Positions 41,406-51,227 of a stretch of 64,000 nucleotides of DNA are shown piece after piece (within the stretch, counting starts at the first letter, position 1; each line of letters begins with the position of its first letter). The notes under the pieces are model-generated. The model saw only the letters and a list, made by a program, of their open reading frames with translations. It had not been told where the DNA came from and searched no databases. The DNA comes from Microthrixaceae bacterium (lineage in GTDB: Bacteria; Actinomycetota; Acidimicrobiia; Acidimicrobiales; Iamiaceae). The translations under genes were made by a program, and so were the position numbers. The stretch spans positions 1-64,000 of the forward strand of contig JADJDU010000010.1 of NCBI GenBank assembly GCA_016702505.1, read 5' to 3'.

Positions 41406-43885
41406 ATGAACGACAACCCAACCCCCGATCCCGCTCAGAACCCGACCGAGGACCACGATCCGGTGCTCGACGGGGCCGGGGCCCGGTTGCGCGAGGAGGT
41501 ACAGCCCTTGACGCCCGCCGAGGTGGAGGCGGCCGTGCTCAAGCGGCGGTCCCGCCGCCTGGGGGCGGTGTCGTTGGTGTCGTTGGTGGTGGTGGCAGTG
41601 CTGGCGGCGACGGTGGTGGCCCAGCGGGGTGGAGACAAGGGCGGCGGCGATGGTGCGGGGGTCGACGGAAGGGCCAGCGCCGCCGAGGTGGATCAGCTGC
41701 TGGCCGGGCTGGGCGACGCCCCGGTCGACCCCACCAAGGTCCGACTGGTCAGCACCGTCACCACCTTCGCCGACTGCGACGCCCTGGTGGCCGACCTGCG
41801 CCGGGTCGGCGCCCAACATGTCGGAAGCCGCGGCTTCGGGGCTGGCGTGGGCGGGTGGCCGATGTTCAACACCGTGGGTATGGCAATCGGGCGCGCCGCC
41901 GACAGCGAGTCTCTGGCGCCCATGGCCCGCCAGGACTCGAAGCTGGCCTACACCGGGCCGGGCGATGAGTCCACGCTGGGAACCAACGTCCAGGTGGCGG
42001 GGGTGGACGAACTGGACTCGGTGAAGGCGGTGGGCGACCTGATCTATGACCTGGATGGCCGGGGGAACCTGCGCATCACCGACGGGGGCAGCCTCGAGGT
42101 CCGTTCCCTGCTCGACGTCACCCCCGGACCCGACCCCTCCGACGAGGAGACCCGGGAGGGAGAGATGCCGTCGGCGACCGTCAGCCAGATCCTGGTCGGC
42201 GACGGCCGGGTGGCGGTGTTCGGCGAAGAGTACGAGGTGTCCGAACCGATCCCCGGTGACCCGTCGGCCACCCAGGCCAGCACCCCCTACATGACGGTGA
42301 CCATGGTCGACGTCTCGGATCCGGCCGCACCCAAGGTCACCGACCGGGTTCGCCTGGAGGGGACACTGGTTTCGGCCCGTCTGGTCGGCGGCGAGATCAG
42401 GCTGGTGACCACCTCCAACCTGGCCGACCTCGGATTCGTGGTCCCCACCACGCCCGCGGCGGTGCCGATCGCACTGGACCAGAACCGCCGGACGGTGGCG
42501 GGCTCCGCGGTCTCGGACTGGATCCCCGACTGGCAGCGCAGCGGAGACGCACCCCAACCGCTGGTCCCCTGCGAACGGGTCCACGTGCCCGACACCTTCG
42601 CCGGGGTGGCCATGACCTCGATGGTCACCTTCCCCTTGACCGGACGATTCGAACCGGCGGCCACCTCGATCCTGGCTCCCGGTAACACCCTCTACGCCGG
42701 CCTCGACCTGGTGGCCATCAGCTCGGAGGTATGGGTCGACCCCGCTGAGCGTGAGGCCCGTCGATTCGACGACTGGCAGACAGCCATCCACGAATTCCGC
42801 TTCGCCGAGGCCGGCGGTGCCCCCACCTACCGGGGGTCGGGGATCATAGACGGGTCGACGGTGGGCCAGTTTGCCTTCGGTGAGGTCGGAGACACCATGG
42901 GCGTGGTGTCCTCCAAGGGGACACCTTGGTCCTACAACCCCGAGTCGGTGGTGAACCTCACCCTGCTCGGCGCACCCGATCGGGAAGGAGGAACCCTGGC
43001 CCGGGCCGCCACGTTGGACGACCTGGCCGACGGAGGGGGGCGGTCAGTGCGGTCCGCTTCCTCGACGGGCGCATCGTCATATCGACGGGGATCTTCGGTC
43101 GGGAGACGCTGGTGATCGACACCACCGACCCGTCGTCACCCCGCCGGGCCGGGCGGGTCACCGTGCCGGGCGAGGTGGGCTACACCCACCCCCTGCCCGA
43201 CGGCAAGGCCCTGATGATCGGCAACCGCTCCGACGAGGTGGGGACCGGCAACGACCGCCAGCAACGGACCTGGGTGCAGGCCCACCTGCTCGACGTGTCC
43301 AACGCCGACGCCCCGGCGGTGCTGGCCACCTGGGAGCGGCCCTGGTCGGCCGACATGGTCGCCGGTGACCACCACGCATTCACGTGGTGGCCGGAACGGG
43401 ACCTGGCCATGTGGGGCGTGGTCGACACCAACTGGAACGGGGGCGACTACCGGATCAACCACGCGGTGGTGCTCAGCACCTCGGGCGGGTTGAACGAGGT
43501 GGCGGCCCCGGCAGCCAGCCAGCCCCCCGAGGCACCGGCGCCGTGCCCGACCGTGCCGGTCACCGACCCCGAGATCATCACGATGGTGGGCCCGGACAAC
43601 GTGGTGCTCCGCTGCGAACAGGCCAAGCGGGAGGTGGAGTGGCCCCGCTACCAGTGCTACCGCCTCGACGACGACACGGTGGCCATGTACGCCCCCGACC
43701 AAGCCGGCACCGGGTCGTTCTTCATGTGCACCAAGGCGTCGATGCCCACCGTCTCGCGGGTACTGGTGGTGAAGGGCACACCGATCCTGCTCACCGACCA
43801 GACCCTGGAAGCCCTCGACCCCCAGACCTTCGCCTCCACCAAGGTGGTGTTCCACCCGTCGTCGTTGATCGGCTACTACGGCTGA
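41406..43885 (+). CDS. Membrane-anchored beta-propeller protein (frameshift), possible anti-sigma
   Basis: About 826 residues after repair, from the ATG at 41406. An N-terminal cytoplasmic segment of ~55 residues (LREEVQPLTPAEVEAAVLKR) is followed by one membrane helix (LVSLVVVAVLAATVVAQ, residues ~58-76) and a large outer domain with the PF09826-type beta-propeller pattern (TNVQVAGVDELDSVKAVGDL, LIYDLDGRGNLRI, LTGRFEPAATSILAPGNTLY). The frame breaks at about 43036 in a run of six G where a seventh is expected (ADGGGAVSAVRFLDGRIVI). Coupling to the ECF gene and the anti-sigma-like topology suggest it holds the sigma factor and senses an external ligand; this is inference. Confidence 0.8.
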
Positions 43886-43953
43886 GTCGAGGACGGGCGA
43901 CGGGTCACGACGGGCGACGGGCAACGACGGGCCAGGTCGACCAACATGGTCCG

Positions 43954-44295
43954 ATGACCGAGAACGACCTGGTTGGTACCTGGACCGTCACCGCCGCGGG
44001 CGGGGTCCCGACCCCGGCGGGCGTGGAGTCACACCTGACCTTTGGTGACGACGGGCGTATGCACGGCCGCGGCGGGGTCAACAACATCGGTGGTGACTTC
44101 CACGTGGAACCCGGTGATCCCGCCACCTTGGTGATCGGGCCGTGCATGTCGACCCTGATGGCCGGCCCCGACGACGCCATGGCCCATGAGTACCGGGTCA
44201 CCTCCAACCTGGAAGGACGCCTGCGCCTGGTGATCGACGGCGACCGGGCCTCGCTCGGCGACGGCGTCATCGAACTGGAATGGGTCAAGCCCTGA
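43954..44295 (+). CDS. META-domain (HslJ-like) protein
   Basis: 113 residues from the ATG at 43954. It has the META fold features: NDLVGTWTVTAAGG, SHLTFGDDGRMHGRGGVNNI, GPCMSTLMAGPDDAM and RLRLVIDGDRASLGDGVIEL. META/HslJ proteins are small outer or secreted proteins of uncertain function, linked to motility, heat or antibiotic resistance. No signal peptide is visible here. It follows the beta-propeller gene by 68 bases and may belong to the same unit. Convergent with the substrate-binding gene downstream (6-base gap). Confidence 0.75.
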   Translation: MTENDLVGTWTVTAAGGVPTPAGVESHLTFGDDGRMHGRGGVNNIGGDFHVEPGDPATLVIGPCMSTLMAGPDDAMAHEYRVTSNLEGRLRLVIDGDRASLGDGVIELEWVKP

Positions 44296-44301
44296 CGTCT
44301 G

Positions 44302-45805
44302 CTACTCGCTGATCCACATCCCGAGGAGGGGGTGGGCGGTGGCCAGGCCGGTCGAGGGCTGGCGGGTCGGGTCGTCGGTGGTGGCGTCCCCGGGCTCGGA
44401 GGCGTCGGCGTCGGGCAAGGGCGGGCCCAGCACGTTGTGGACATCGGCACCCAGGGCGATGGCCCACAGGGCGTAGGTGTTCCACAGGCCGTAGACCTTG
44501 GTGGCCATGATCCGGTTCACGTCCTCGTAGATCTTCTTGCGCGCCGCGGGGTCGGCGGTCTGGCGGCCCTCGTCGAGCAGGGCGTTCAGTTCGGCGTCGT
44601 CCCACTTTCCGAAGTTCACGAGGTTGCCGTCGCCGTACCACCAGACGTAGTTCTCGTCGGGGTCACCGCCGGGGAAGTTGCGGAACACCATGCCCTGGAA
44701 GTCCCCGGCGATGGCCCGATCGATCAGGGCCGACTGGTCGATGGTCTGGATGGTCACCTCGAGCCCGACCGCCTCGGCCTGGCGTTGGATCTGTTCGGCG
44801 TTGCGCTTGTCCGACGGTGACGGGCCCGCGGTCACCATGAACGAACCGTCGTGGCCGGTGTCGGCCCGGTACTGGTCGATCAGCTTGCGGGCGGCGGCTG
44901 GGTCGTAGGCGGGCATGCCGGCATCGGCGAGGTAGCCCATCGACCCGGGGCCCATCGGACCCGACGCCACCTGCAACAGGCCGGCGTTGAGGCGCTGGTT
45001 GTTGTTGTCCCGGTCCACGGCGTGGGCCAGGGCCTGGCGCATCCGCACATCATCGAAAGGCGGGATCGAGGTGTTGAGCTGAAGGAAGTTGACCTCGGCC
45101 TGGTCGTCGGACACGAACAGGTTGATTGCAGTCGGCGGCCGAGGCGTCGAGCTGGGCCTGTGCCATGATCCCGAGCCGGGCCGACGAGAACAGGTAGGCC
45201 GGGAAGCTGACCCACGGGCGTTTGGTGGTGACCTCGACGGTGAGGGGGTCGATCACCCGGGTGTCGGAGACGTCGGAGAGGATGAAGGTGAACAGCATCG
45301 ATGCCCGACCCGGGTACTTGCCGCGGTAGGCGTCGAGGTTGTTCTTGACCACGGTGGCATCGAGAGGGCTGCCGTCGTGGAAGGTGATCTCGGGGCGTAG
45401 CTTGATGGTCCAGGCGGTGTAGTCATCGTTGGGGGTGACCGACTTCGCCAGGTAAGGGGTGTAGCCACCGGCGGCGTTGGGGACTGTGAGGGTGTCGTAG
45501 AAGGCTCGGGCCACCGTCATTCCGGAGATGGCGAGGTTGGCCTCGGAGAGGCAGAACCCGGCAGTCGACTCGGATTCGATGCCGTACACGAGGTCTCCAC
45601 CCCGTTGCGGTTCTCCGGCCTCGGCCAGGCCCGACTCACCGGCGGCCGCGTTGAGGGCCAGGGTCTGGCGTGCCTCGCCGCCGTTCCCGTCGGACTTGGC
45701 GTCCTCTGACGAAGCGCCGCCACACGCCGTCGCCAGGGTCAGGGAGGTGGCGAGGAGAGTGGCGGTCAACCGGACCCGTCGGAGCGGTCGGGCAGGCGGG
45801 TTCAT
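44302..45805 (-). pseudogene. Family-5 ABC substrate-binding lipoprotein with internal deletion
   Basis: The 5' part, from ATG 45805, has a lipoprotein signal (ATSLTLATACGG) and reads through TFHDGSPLDATVVKNNLDAY to GIMAQAQLDASAADC near 45130. There it is joined out of frame to LFVSDDQAEVNFLQLNTSIP, which continues to the stop at 44302. Compared with its neighbour at 45922, about 88 codons (from TNPIGTGPF to the start of INMFV) are missing and the frame is shifted. The product would be non-functional. The two genes are recent tandem paralogues; the lesion could be real or an assembly collapse between them. Confidence 0.8.
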
Positions 45806-45921
45806 CGTTGTTCACCTCACGGCTCAGCGTCAGGTGCAGGTACGGTCACCCGACATGACCGACCGTAGCGGACATCGGAGCCGCCCTGAATGTCGGTCGG
45901 CGGCGGCGAAGACCGGGGTGG

Positions 45922-47700
45922 TCAGCCGGAGTTCTCAGATACCCACAGGCCTAACAACGGGTGGGACACGGCCAGGCCCCGGGCCGGTTGGCGGGTGGGG
46001 TCGTCGGTGGAGGCGTCGCCAGGTTGGGACGGATCATCCCCGGGAAGGGGCGGGCCCAGGATCCCATGGACGTTGGCGTCGGTGGCCACGGCCCACACCG
46101 CGTAGGTGGTCCACAGGCCGTAGACCTCTGTCGCCATGATGCGGTTGACGTCCTGATAGATCTCCTTGCGCTTGGCGGGGTCGTTGGTCTCCCGGCCGGC
46201 GTCGAGTAGCTCGTTGAGCTCGGGGTTGTCCCACTTGCCGAAGTTGACCGGGTTTCCGCCGCCGTACCACCAGACGTAGTTCTGGTCGGGGTCACCACCA
46301 GGGAAGTTGCGGAAGGCCATGGCCTCGAAGCTGCCAGCGATGGCCCGGTCGATGAGCCCGGCCTGGTCGATGGTCTGGACCTTGACGTCGAGACCCACCG
46401 CCTGGGCTTGGCGCTGGATCTGCTCGGCGCCCTTGATGGTGGCCGGGTTGGTGGAGCAGGTGATGGTGAACCCACCGTCATCGCCGGTGTCGGCCCGGTA
46501 CTCGTCAATGAGCCTCTTGGCTTCGGCCGGGTCGTAGGCGGGGAAGCCGGCGTCTTCCAAGAATCCCATCGATCCCGGCCCGAACGGACCCGACGCCACC
46601 TCGGGCAGGCTGGCGTTGAGGCGGCGGTTGTTGTCGGCCCGGTTGGTGGCGTGGGCCAGCGCCCGGCGCATCCTGACGTCGTTGAACGGAGGGATCGAGG
46701 AGTTGAGCTGCATGAAGTTCACCTCGGCCTCGTCGCCCGACACGAACATGTTGATCTTCCCGGCGTCGCGCAGGTCTCGCAGGCTGTTCTTGATCCGTTC
46801 GGCCTCATCGATGTGGAGGACGTCGATGCTGCCCGATTCCAGGGAGTTGATGCGCACCGTCCCGTCGGGGATGGGCCGGAACTCGATGGTGTCGACGTAG
46901 GGGTACGGCTCGCCGTCAGGGGCGATCTGCCAGTAGTCGGGGTTGCGTTCGCCCACCAGCTTCTGGTTCTTGGTCCAGCTCACGAACCGGAACGGGCCGG
47001 TGCCGATGGGGTTGGTGGCACACCCGTCCTCGGGGGCGTCGAGTTGGGCCTGAGCCATGATCCCGAGGCGGGCCGACGCGTACAGCACGGCCGGCATGGA
47101 TACCCAGGGTCGGCTGGTGGTGATCTCCACCGTGAGCGCATCGACCGCGTTCACCTCGGCGATGTCTTGGAGGATGAACGTGAACAGCAGCGACGGGCGT
47201 CCCGGGTACTTACCGCGGTAAGCGTCGATGTTGTTCTTGACCACGGTGGCGTCGAGCGCCGAACCATCGTGGAACTTGATGTCGGGCCGGAGCTTGACCG
47301 TCCAAACCGTCTGGTTGTCGTTGGAGGTCAGGGACTCGGCCAGGTAGGGCGAGTAGCCGCCGTCGGCGTTGGGGACCATCAAGGTGTCGTAGAAGGCGCG
47401 GGCCACGGTGATTCCACCGATGGCGAGCTGCGAAGAAGACAGGCAGTAGCCAGCGCTGGACTCGGCTTCGATGCCGTAGACCAGCGTTCCGCCCCGTCGG
47501 GGTTCACCGGCCTTGGCCAGGCCGGACTCGCCGGCATCGGCGGTCAGGCCCAGGCTCTGCTGAGCCTCGGCACCGCCGGTGGTCCCGCTGGCGTCCTTGT
47601 CCGATGACGCGCCGCCACAGGCGCTCACCACGAGAAGCGACACGGTGGCCAGCGCCGCACCTGCCCGGGCACGCCGAGGCGTTCGGATGGATCGGTTCAT
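45922..47700 (-). CDS. Family-5 ABC transporter substrate-binding lipoprotein
   Basis: 592 residues from the ATG at 47700. A signal with lipobox (VSLLVVSACGGASSD) is followed by a Ser/Gly linker and the SBP_bac_5 fold: RRGGTLVYGIEAESSAGYCL, the family signature region WTVKLRPDIKFHDGSALDAT, FVSWTKNQKLVGERNPDYWQ, EAEVNFMQLNSSIPPFNDVR and a C-terminal lobe to VSENSG. Such proteins deliver peptides, nickel or other solutes to an ABC importer. No permease or ATPase of that type is next to it. It lies directly upstream of its damaged paralogue on the same strand, 116 bases apart. Confidence 0.9.
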   Translation of the reverse strand: MNRSIRTPRRARAGAALATVSLLVVSACGGASSDKDASGTTGGAEAQQSLGLTADAGESGLAKAGEPRRGGTLVYGIEAESSAGYCLSSSQLAIGGITVARAFYDTLMVPNADGGYSPYLAESLTSNDNQTVWTVKLRPDIKFHDGSALDATVVKNNIDAYRGKYPGRPSLLFTFILQDIAEVNAVDALTVEITTSRPWVSMPAVLYASARLGIMAQAQLDAPEDGCATNPIGTGPFRFVSWTKNQKLVGERNPDYWQIAPDGEPYPYVDTIEFRPIPDGTVRINSLESGSIDVLHIDEAERIKNSLRDLRDAGKINMFVSGDEAEVNFMQLNSSIPPFNDVRMRRALAHATNRADNNRRLNASLPEVASGPFGPGSMGFLEDAGFPAYDPAEAKRLIDEYRADTGDDGGFTITCSTNPATIKGAEQIQRQAQAVGLDVKVQTIDQAGLIDRAIAGSFEAMAFRNFPGGDPDQNYVWWYGGGNPVNFGKWDNPELNELLDAGRETNDPAKRKEIYQDVNRIMATEVYGLWTTYAVWAVATDANVHGILGPPLPGDDPSQPGDASTDDPTRQPARGLAVSHPLLGLWVSENSG

Positions 47701-47808
47701 TGGAGTTGTCCCCTGTGATCGTCGACCGTGTCCTGTTCCCCTGGACCCGGTGAGCGGCGAACGGTAGCGGAGGACGGTGGGCCTTGCCGGTCAAAGGGTC
47801 GGCGTCGG

Positions 47809-49434
47809 TCAGTGGGCCTGGATGTCGCGTCGCAGGAAACCTCCGACGCCGATGACGGTGAGGGCGCACGCCAACACCGACAACCACAACAGCGGTGGCC
47901 ACCTCAGGGATTCGGCCGGCACCATCGGCAGATGAGTGAACGGCGAGAGCTGCCGTATCCACGCGGGAATCCGGAGCACCTCGGCCAGGATCGCCAGGAC
48001 CGCGACCGCGGCCAGAACCCCCCACGATGCTTGAACTGCCCTGGGCCACCAGCCATAGAGCAACACCGCCGACGCGGCGACGACGGCGACGGCGGGAAGG
48101 GGCACGAGTCCAGCGGCGGTGAGCCGGCCGACCTGATCCCAGTCGCCGGTGGTGGCGGCGACGGACAGACCGGTTCCCACACCAGAAGCGACGGTGGTCA
48201 GCGTGGCGCCGAGGGCGGCCACCGCCAGATAGGCCCCGAGCCATCGTCGCCTACCCAAAGTCGACGCCAGGATCACCTCGACCCGAGACACGGACTCCTC
48301 GTGATGGGGGATGAGGACCGCCGAGATCACGTAACCCGTCACCAGCAACGCCTGGATCACGATCACGGTCGACAGATAGGAATCGGTGGCGTCGGCGCCG
48401 CCGCCGGCCTGACCCAGCAGCTCGACGTAGAGCGGGTTGTCCTTCATCATCTGAGCGATGTCGTCGGCCACCGAGCCGTACACGGCGCCGAGCACGAACA
48501 TTCCGGCCGTCCACGATGCGATCGTCCACCGGTGGAGGTGAAGGGCGAACCCGAACGGATGGCGCAGGGTCGATGCCCCACGATCGGGACCCCGCCCGGG
48601 AACCAGCCTTCCCGACCCCAGGTCGCGCCGGGTGGACAGCCACAGCCCGGCAGTGACCAGGGTGGCCCCGAACGCGGCCGTCAGGGCGAGCAACCACCAT
48701 TGTTCGCCGGCGAAGGCGCGCACGCTCAGGGGCCATGCGAGCGGAGACAACCAGCGGACGGGACTTCCGGCGGTGTCTCCGGCCGCTCGAACGACGAAGA
48801 CCAGGCCCAGCGTGGACGAGGCCAGACCCAGCGATCCCCGCCCGGTGCCGGCGAGTTGGGCTGCCACCAGCGCCACGCCCACGAACATCCAACCGGTGAC
48901 CAGGTACGACAGGGCCAGGGCAACTGAGCCGGTAGCCGAATAGCCGAGGGCGACGAACCCGACCCCGCATGCTGCCGCGAGGACCACGTGGGCCACCGTG
49001 ACCACGAAAACCGTGGCCGCCGAGATCGTGTGTCTGCCGACAACGGTCGAGCGCAGCAGATCGGCCCGTTCCGCGTCCTCCTCGGCCCGCGTGTGGCGGT
49101 TGACCAGGAACACCGACATGAGTGCCACCGTGACCAGACCCCATAGCTGGACCTCGTTGACCAGGATCACGCCGATGTTGGGGGCGTCCATGCCGTAGCC
49201 CGGCCCGGCAAAGGCCGCCAGTGCCGGGTTGTCGCCCATCATGAGCCCGTAGGCGTCGATGGCCGCCTGGTCGGGGTAGGCGGCCAGCAGCGAAGCCGCC
49301 GACCCCACGATCACTGCGGTGGTGACCCCGACCCAGACCGCCAGACGCGCCCGGTCCAGGCGGAGGATCAGGCGGACCACCCGTCCCAGCCCGGCGAGGG
49401 TCCCGTCGGCGTGTGTCCCGTCGGGGCGCGTCAC
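47809..49434 (-). CDS. ABC transporter permease (exporter type)
   Basis: 541 residues from the GTG at 49434, which overlaps the ATPase stop by four bases (GTGA). About 12 hydrophobic helices in two similar halves (ARLAVWVGVTTAVIVGSAAS starts the first, LHRWTIASWTAGMFVLGAVY the second), as in ABC-2-type exporter permeases of actinobacteria linked to drug or polyketide export. The second half contains VLIPHHEESVSRVEVILAST. With the ATPase upstream it makes a complete exporter; substrate unknown. Related to TipA/DrrB-like systems only loosely. Confidence 0.85.
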   Translation of the reverse strand: MTRPDGTHADGTLAGLGRVVRLILRLDRARLAVWVGVTTAVIVGSAASLLAAYPDQAAIDAYGLMMGDNPALAAFAGPGYGMDAPNIGVILVNEVQLWGLVTVALMSVFLVNRHTRAEEDAERADLLRSTVVGRHTISAATVFVVTVAHVVLAAACGVGFVALGYSATGSVALALSYLVTGWMFVGVALVAAQLAGTGRGSLGLASSTLGLVFVVRAAGDTAGSPVRWLSPLAWPLSVRAFAGEQWWLLALTAAFGATLVTAGLWLSTRRDLGSGRLVPGRGPDRGASTLRHPFGFALHLHRWTIASWTAGMFVLGAVYGSVADDIAQMMKDNPLYVELLGQAGGGADATDSYLSTVIVIQALLVTGYVISAVLIPHHEESVSRVEVILASTLGRRRWLGAYLAVAALGATLTTVASGVGTGLSVAATTGDWDQVGRLTAAGLVPLPAVAVVAASAVLLYGWWPRAVQASWGVLAAVAVLAILAEVLRIPAWIRQLSPFTHLPMVPAESLRWPPLLWLSVLACALTVIGVGGFLRRDIQAH

Positions 49435-50357
49435 GGCGACGGGGTCGACACCCCGGCGTCGTCGAGTTCGTCGCCGTAGTGCCGCAGGAAGAGCTCCTCG
49501 AGGGTCGGGGGCTTGCTCACCAGGGCCGTCACCCCCAACCCGGCCAGGTGGGCCACCACCCCTTCGATCGCGTCGCTGTCCACGCTCATGGTGGCCCGCA
49601 TTCCGTCGACCACCAGATCGTGGACGCCGGCCAGCCCCGCCAAGGATCGGGCTGGTTCCCTCGTCTCGACTGTCATCGATGTTCGGGTGAGATGGCGTAG
49701 TTCGTCCAGGTTGCCGCTCTGGATGGTGCGTCCGGCCCGGATGATCGTGACCCGGTCGCACAGGCTCTCGACCTCGGCCAGGATGTGGCTCGACAGGAGT
49801 ACGGTGCGCCCGGCCTGGTTCAGCTCGACGATCAGCTCCTGGAACAACGCCTCCATGAGCGGGTCGAGGCCAGCGGTTGGTTCGTCCAGCACCAGCAGAT
49901 CGGCATCGGAGGCCAGCGCCGCGATGAGTGCCACCTTCTGACGGTTGCCCTTGGAGTAGGTCCGGGCCCGCTTGGTGGGATCGAGGGAGAACCGCTCGAT
50001 CAGCTCGTCTCGGCGTCGCTGGTCGACACCACCGCGCAGGTCGGCCAGAACGTCGATGATCTCTCCGCCGGTGAGGTTGGGCCACAGGTTCGTCTCCCCG
50101 GGGACGTAGGCCAGGCGTCGATGGAGGTTCACCGCGTTGCGCCAGGGATCGGAACCGAACAAGCGGACTGTGCCCGAGTCGGCCCGCAAGAGGCCCAACA
50201 GGATTCGCAGGGTCACCGACTTGCCAGCGCCGTTGGGTCCCAAGAAGCCGTGCACCTCGCCGGGGCCGACCTGTAGGTCCAGGTCGCTCAAGGCCTGGGT
50301 GGAGCCGAACGCCTTTCGCAGGCCCGAACACGACACCACGGCGCCATCGGTTTCCAC
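49431..50357 (-). CDS. ABC transporter ATP-binding protein
   Basis: 308 residues from the GTG at 50357 (VETDGAVVSCSGLRKAFG). Walker A GPNGAGKSVTLRIL, Q-loop region AYVPGETNLW, signature YSKGNRQKVALIAAL, Walker B LLVLDEPTAGLDPLMEA and H-loop LSSHILAEVESLCDR are all present. The C-terminal ~75 residues (DELRHLTRTSMTVETREPAR) form the DrrA-type regulatory tail. Together with the permease downstream it forms an exporter. The divergent small Cys gene starts 43 bases away, so the two share a control region. Confidence 0.92.
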   Translation of the reverse strand: METDGAVVSCSGLRKAFGSTQALSDLDLQVGPGEVHGFLGPNGAGKSVTLRILLGLLRADSGTVRLFGSDPWRNAVNLHRRLAYVPGETNLWPNLTGGEIIDVLADLRGGVDQRRRDELIERFSLDPTKRARTYSKGNRQKVALIAALASDADLLVLDEPTAGLDPLMEALFQELIVELNQAGRTVLLSSHILAEVESLCDRVTIIRAGRTIQSGNLDELRHLTRTSMTVETREPARSLAGLAGVHDLVVDGMRATMSVDSDAIEGVVAHLAGLGVTALVSKPPTLEELFLRHYGDELDDAGVSTPSP

Positions 50358-50399
50358 GGGCGCACCATATCGGGCGGCGCGCGTGGGAAGCTGGGGACC

Positions 50400-50588
50400 A
50401 TGGGTGTGCGCCAGGACTGCCGTCACTACTCCACCCGCACCGTGTCGGGCGGGGCTGGAGGCGAACAGGTGCAGCGCTGCCGCGTCGACGCCAACGAGAA
50501 GGCTCCCTTCGCCTGCCCCGACCACTGCATCTTCTTCGAGCCCCGCTCCATCACCGACGCCGGCTGGCGTCGGTTCGACGAAGGCTGA
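50400..50588 (+). CDS. Small Cys-rich protein
   Basis: 62 residues from the ATG at 50400 (MGVRQDCRHYSTRTV). Four Cys (in RQDCRHY, VQRCRVD, FACPDHC) could bind zinc or an Fe-S centre; FFEPRSITDAGW follows. Small proteins with this C-RHY-S...C-R...CP-x2-C pattern are common in actinobacteria with no known role. The Rrf2-type regulator starts five bases after its stop, so they are one operon. Confidence 0.75.
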   Translation: MGVRQDCRHYSTRTVSGGAGGEQVQRCRVDANEKAPFACPDHCIFFEPRSITDAGWRRFDEG

Positions 50589-50592
50589 CCGG

Positions 50593-51066
50593 GTGCGAAC
50601 CACGGCCAAGGTCGACTACGCGGTGCGAGCCGCCATCGAGCTGGCCCGTGCCTTCCCCGACGACGGTTCCCAGCCGCATCCTCTCACCCGCCAGGCCATC
50701 GCCGATGCCCAAGACATTCCGGCCAAGTTCCTCGAACACATCCTGGCCGACCTCAAACGCAGCCGTCTCGTGTCGAGCGTCCGTGGGGCCGAAGGGGGAT
50801 ATCGGCTGAGCCGTGAACCCCAGCAGATCACCATGGCCGACGTGATCCGAGCGGTCGAGGGGCCGCTGGCCGATGTCCGTGGCGTGCGGCCCGATGCCCT
50901 CGATTACCCCGATGACCTGGCTGTTCTGCAACGGGCGTGGATCGCGGTACGGGCCAATCTCCGGGCCGTGCTGGAACGGGTGACGATTGCGGACCTACGC
51001 GACGGTCAGCTGGCGGCCGAGGTGGATCTGCTCGCCGATACCAGCGACGCCTGGGCCCATCGCTGA
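50593..51066 (+). CDS. Rrf2-family transcriptional regulator
   Basis: 157 residues from the GTG at 50593. The winged HTH reads AKVDYAVRAAIELARAFPDD, IADAQDIPAKFLEHILADLK and RLVSSVRGAEGGYRLSREPQ, then MADVIRAVEGPLADVRG, the usual Rrf2 order. The three Cys that hold an Fe-S cluster in IscR and NsrR are absent, so it senses something else or acts through a partner. Its operon partner, the small Cys protein at 50400, is a candidate. About 160 bases later comes amtB on the same strand. Confidence 0.88.
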   Translation: MRTTAKVDYAVRAAIELARAFPDDGSQPHPLTRQAIADAQDIPAKFLEHILADLKRSRLVSSVRGAEGGYRLSREPQQITMADVIRAVEGPLADVRGVRPDALDYPDDLAVLQRAWIAVRANLRAVLERVTIADLRDGQLAAEVDLLADTSDAWAHR

Positions 51067-51108
51067 GGGACGCCCCTGACCTGGGCTTTTGGGAGAGGGT
51101 CGGGGCTG

Positions 51109-51145
51109 TTCACAGTGCCGAAACATCGGTTCACCAGACCGAAAC
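51109..51145 (+). promoter_or_regulatory. GlnR-like tandem site upstream of amtB
   Basis: TTCAC (51109-51113), six bases, GAAAC (51120-51124), five bases, TTCAC (51130-51134), six bases, GAAAC (51141-51145). This resembles the actinobacterial GlnR box (GTnAC-n6-GAAAC repeated), with a T in place of the first G and a middle gap of five instead of six. It lies about 80-120 bases before amtB, the classic GlnR target. Confidence 0.5.
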
Positions 51146-51227
51146 AGTTCGGGAACGGTCGGGAAATGGCAAGTGAGCAGAGTGCTCAGCGTCAGTCCCG
51201 ACCCCTCCGTCCCGAAAGGTACATCCA

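Noticed and set aside
41406..41650. RskA or zinc anti-sigma domain in the beta-propeller protein
   Set aside because: No HxxxCxxC motif and no RskA signature; only topology and gene order support an anti-sigma role.
49435..50331. Long minus-strand extension of the permease frame upstream of 49434
   Set aside because: It is the shadow of the ATPase gene in another frame; the Arg/Pro-rich composition and the GTGA overlap show the permease starts at 49434.
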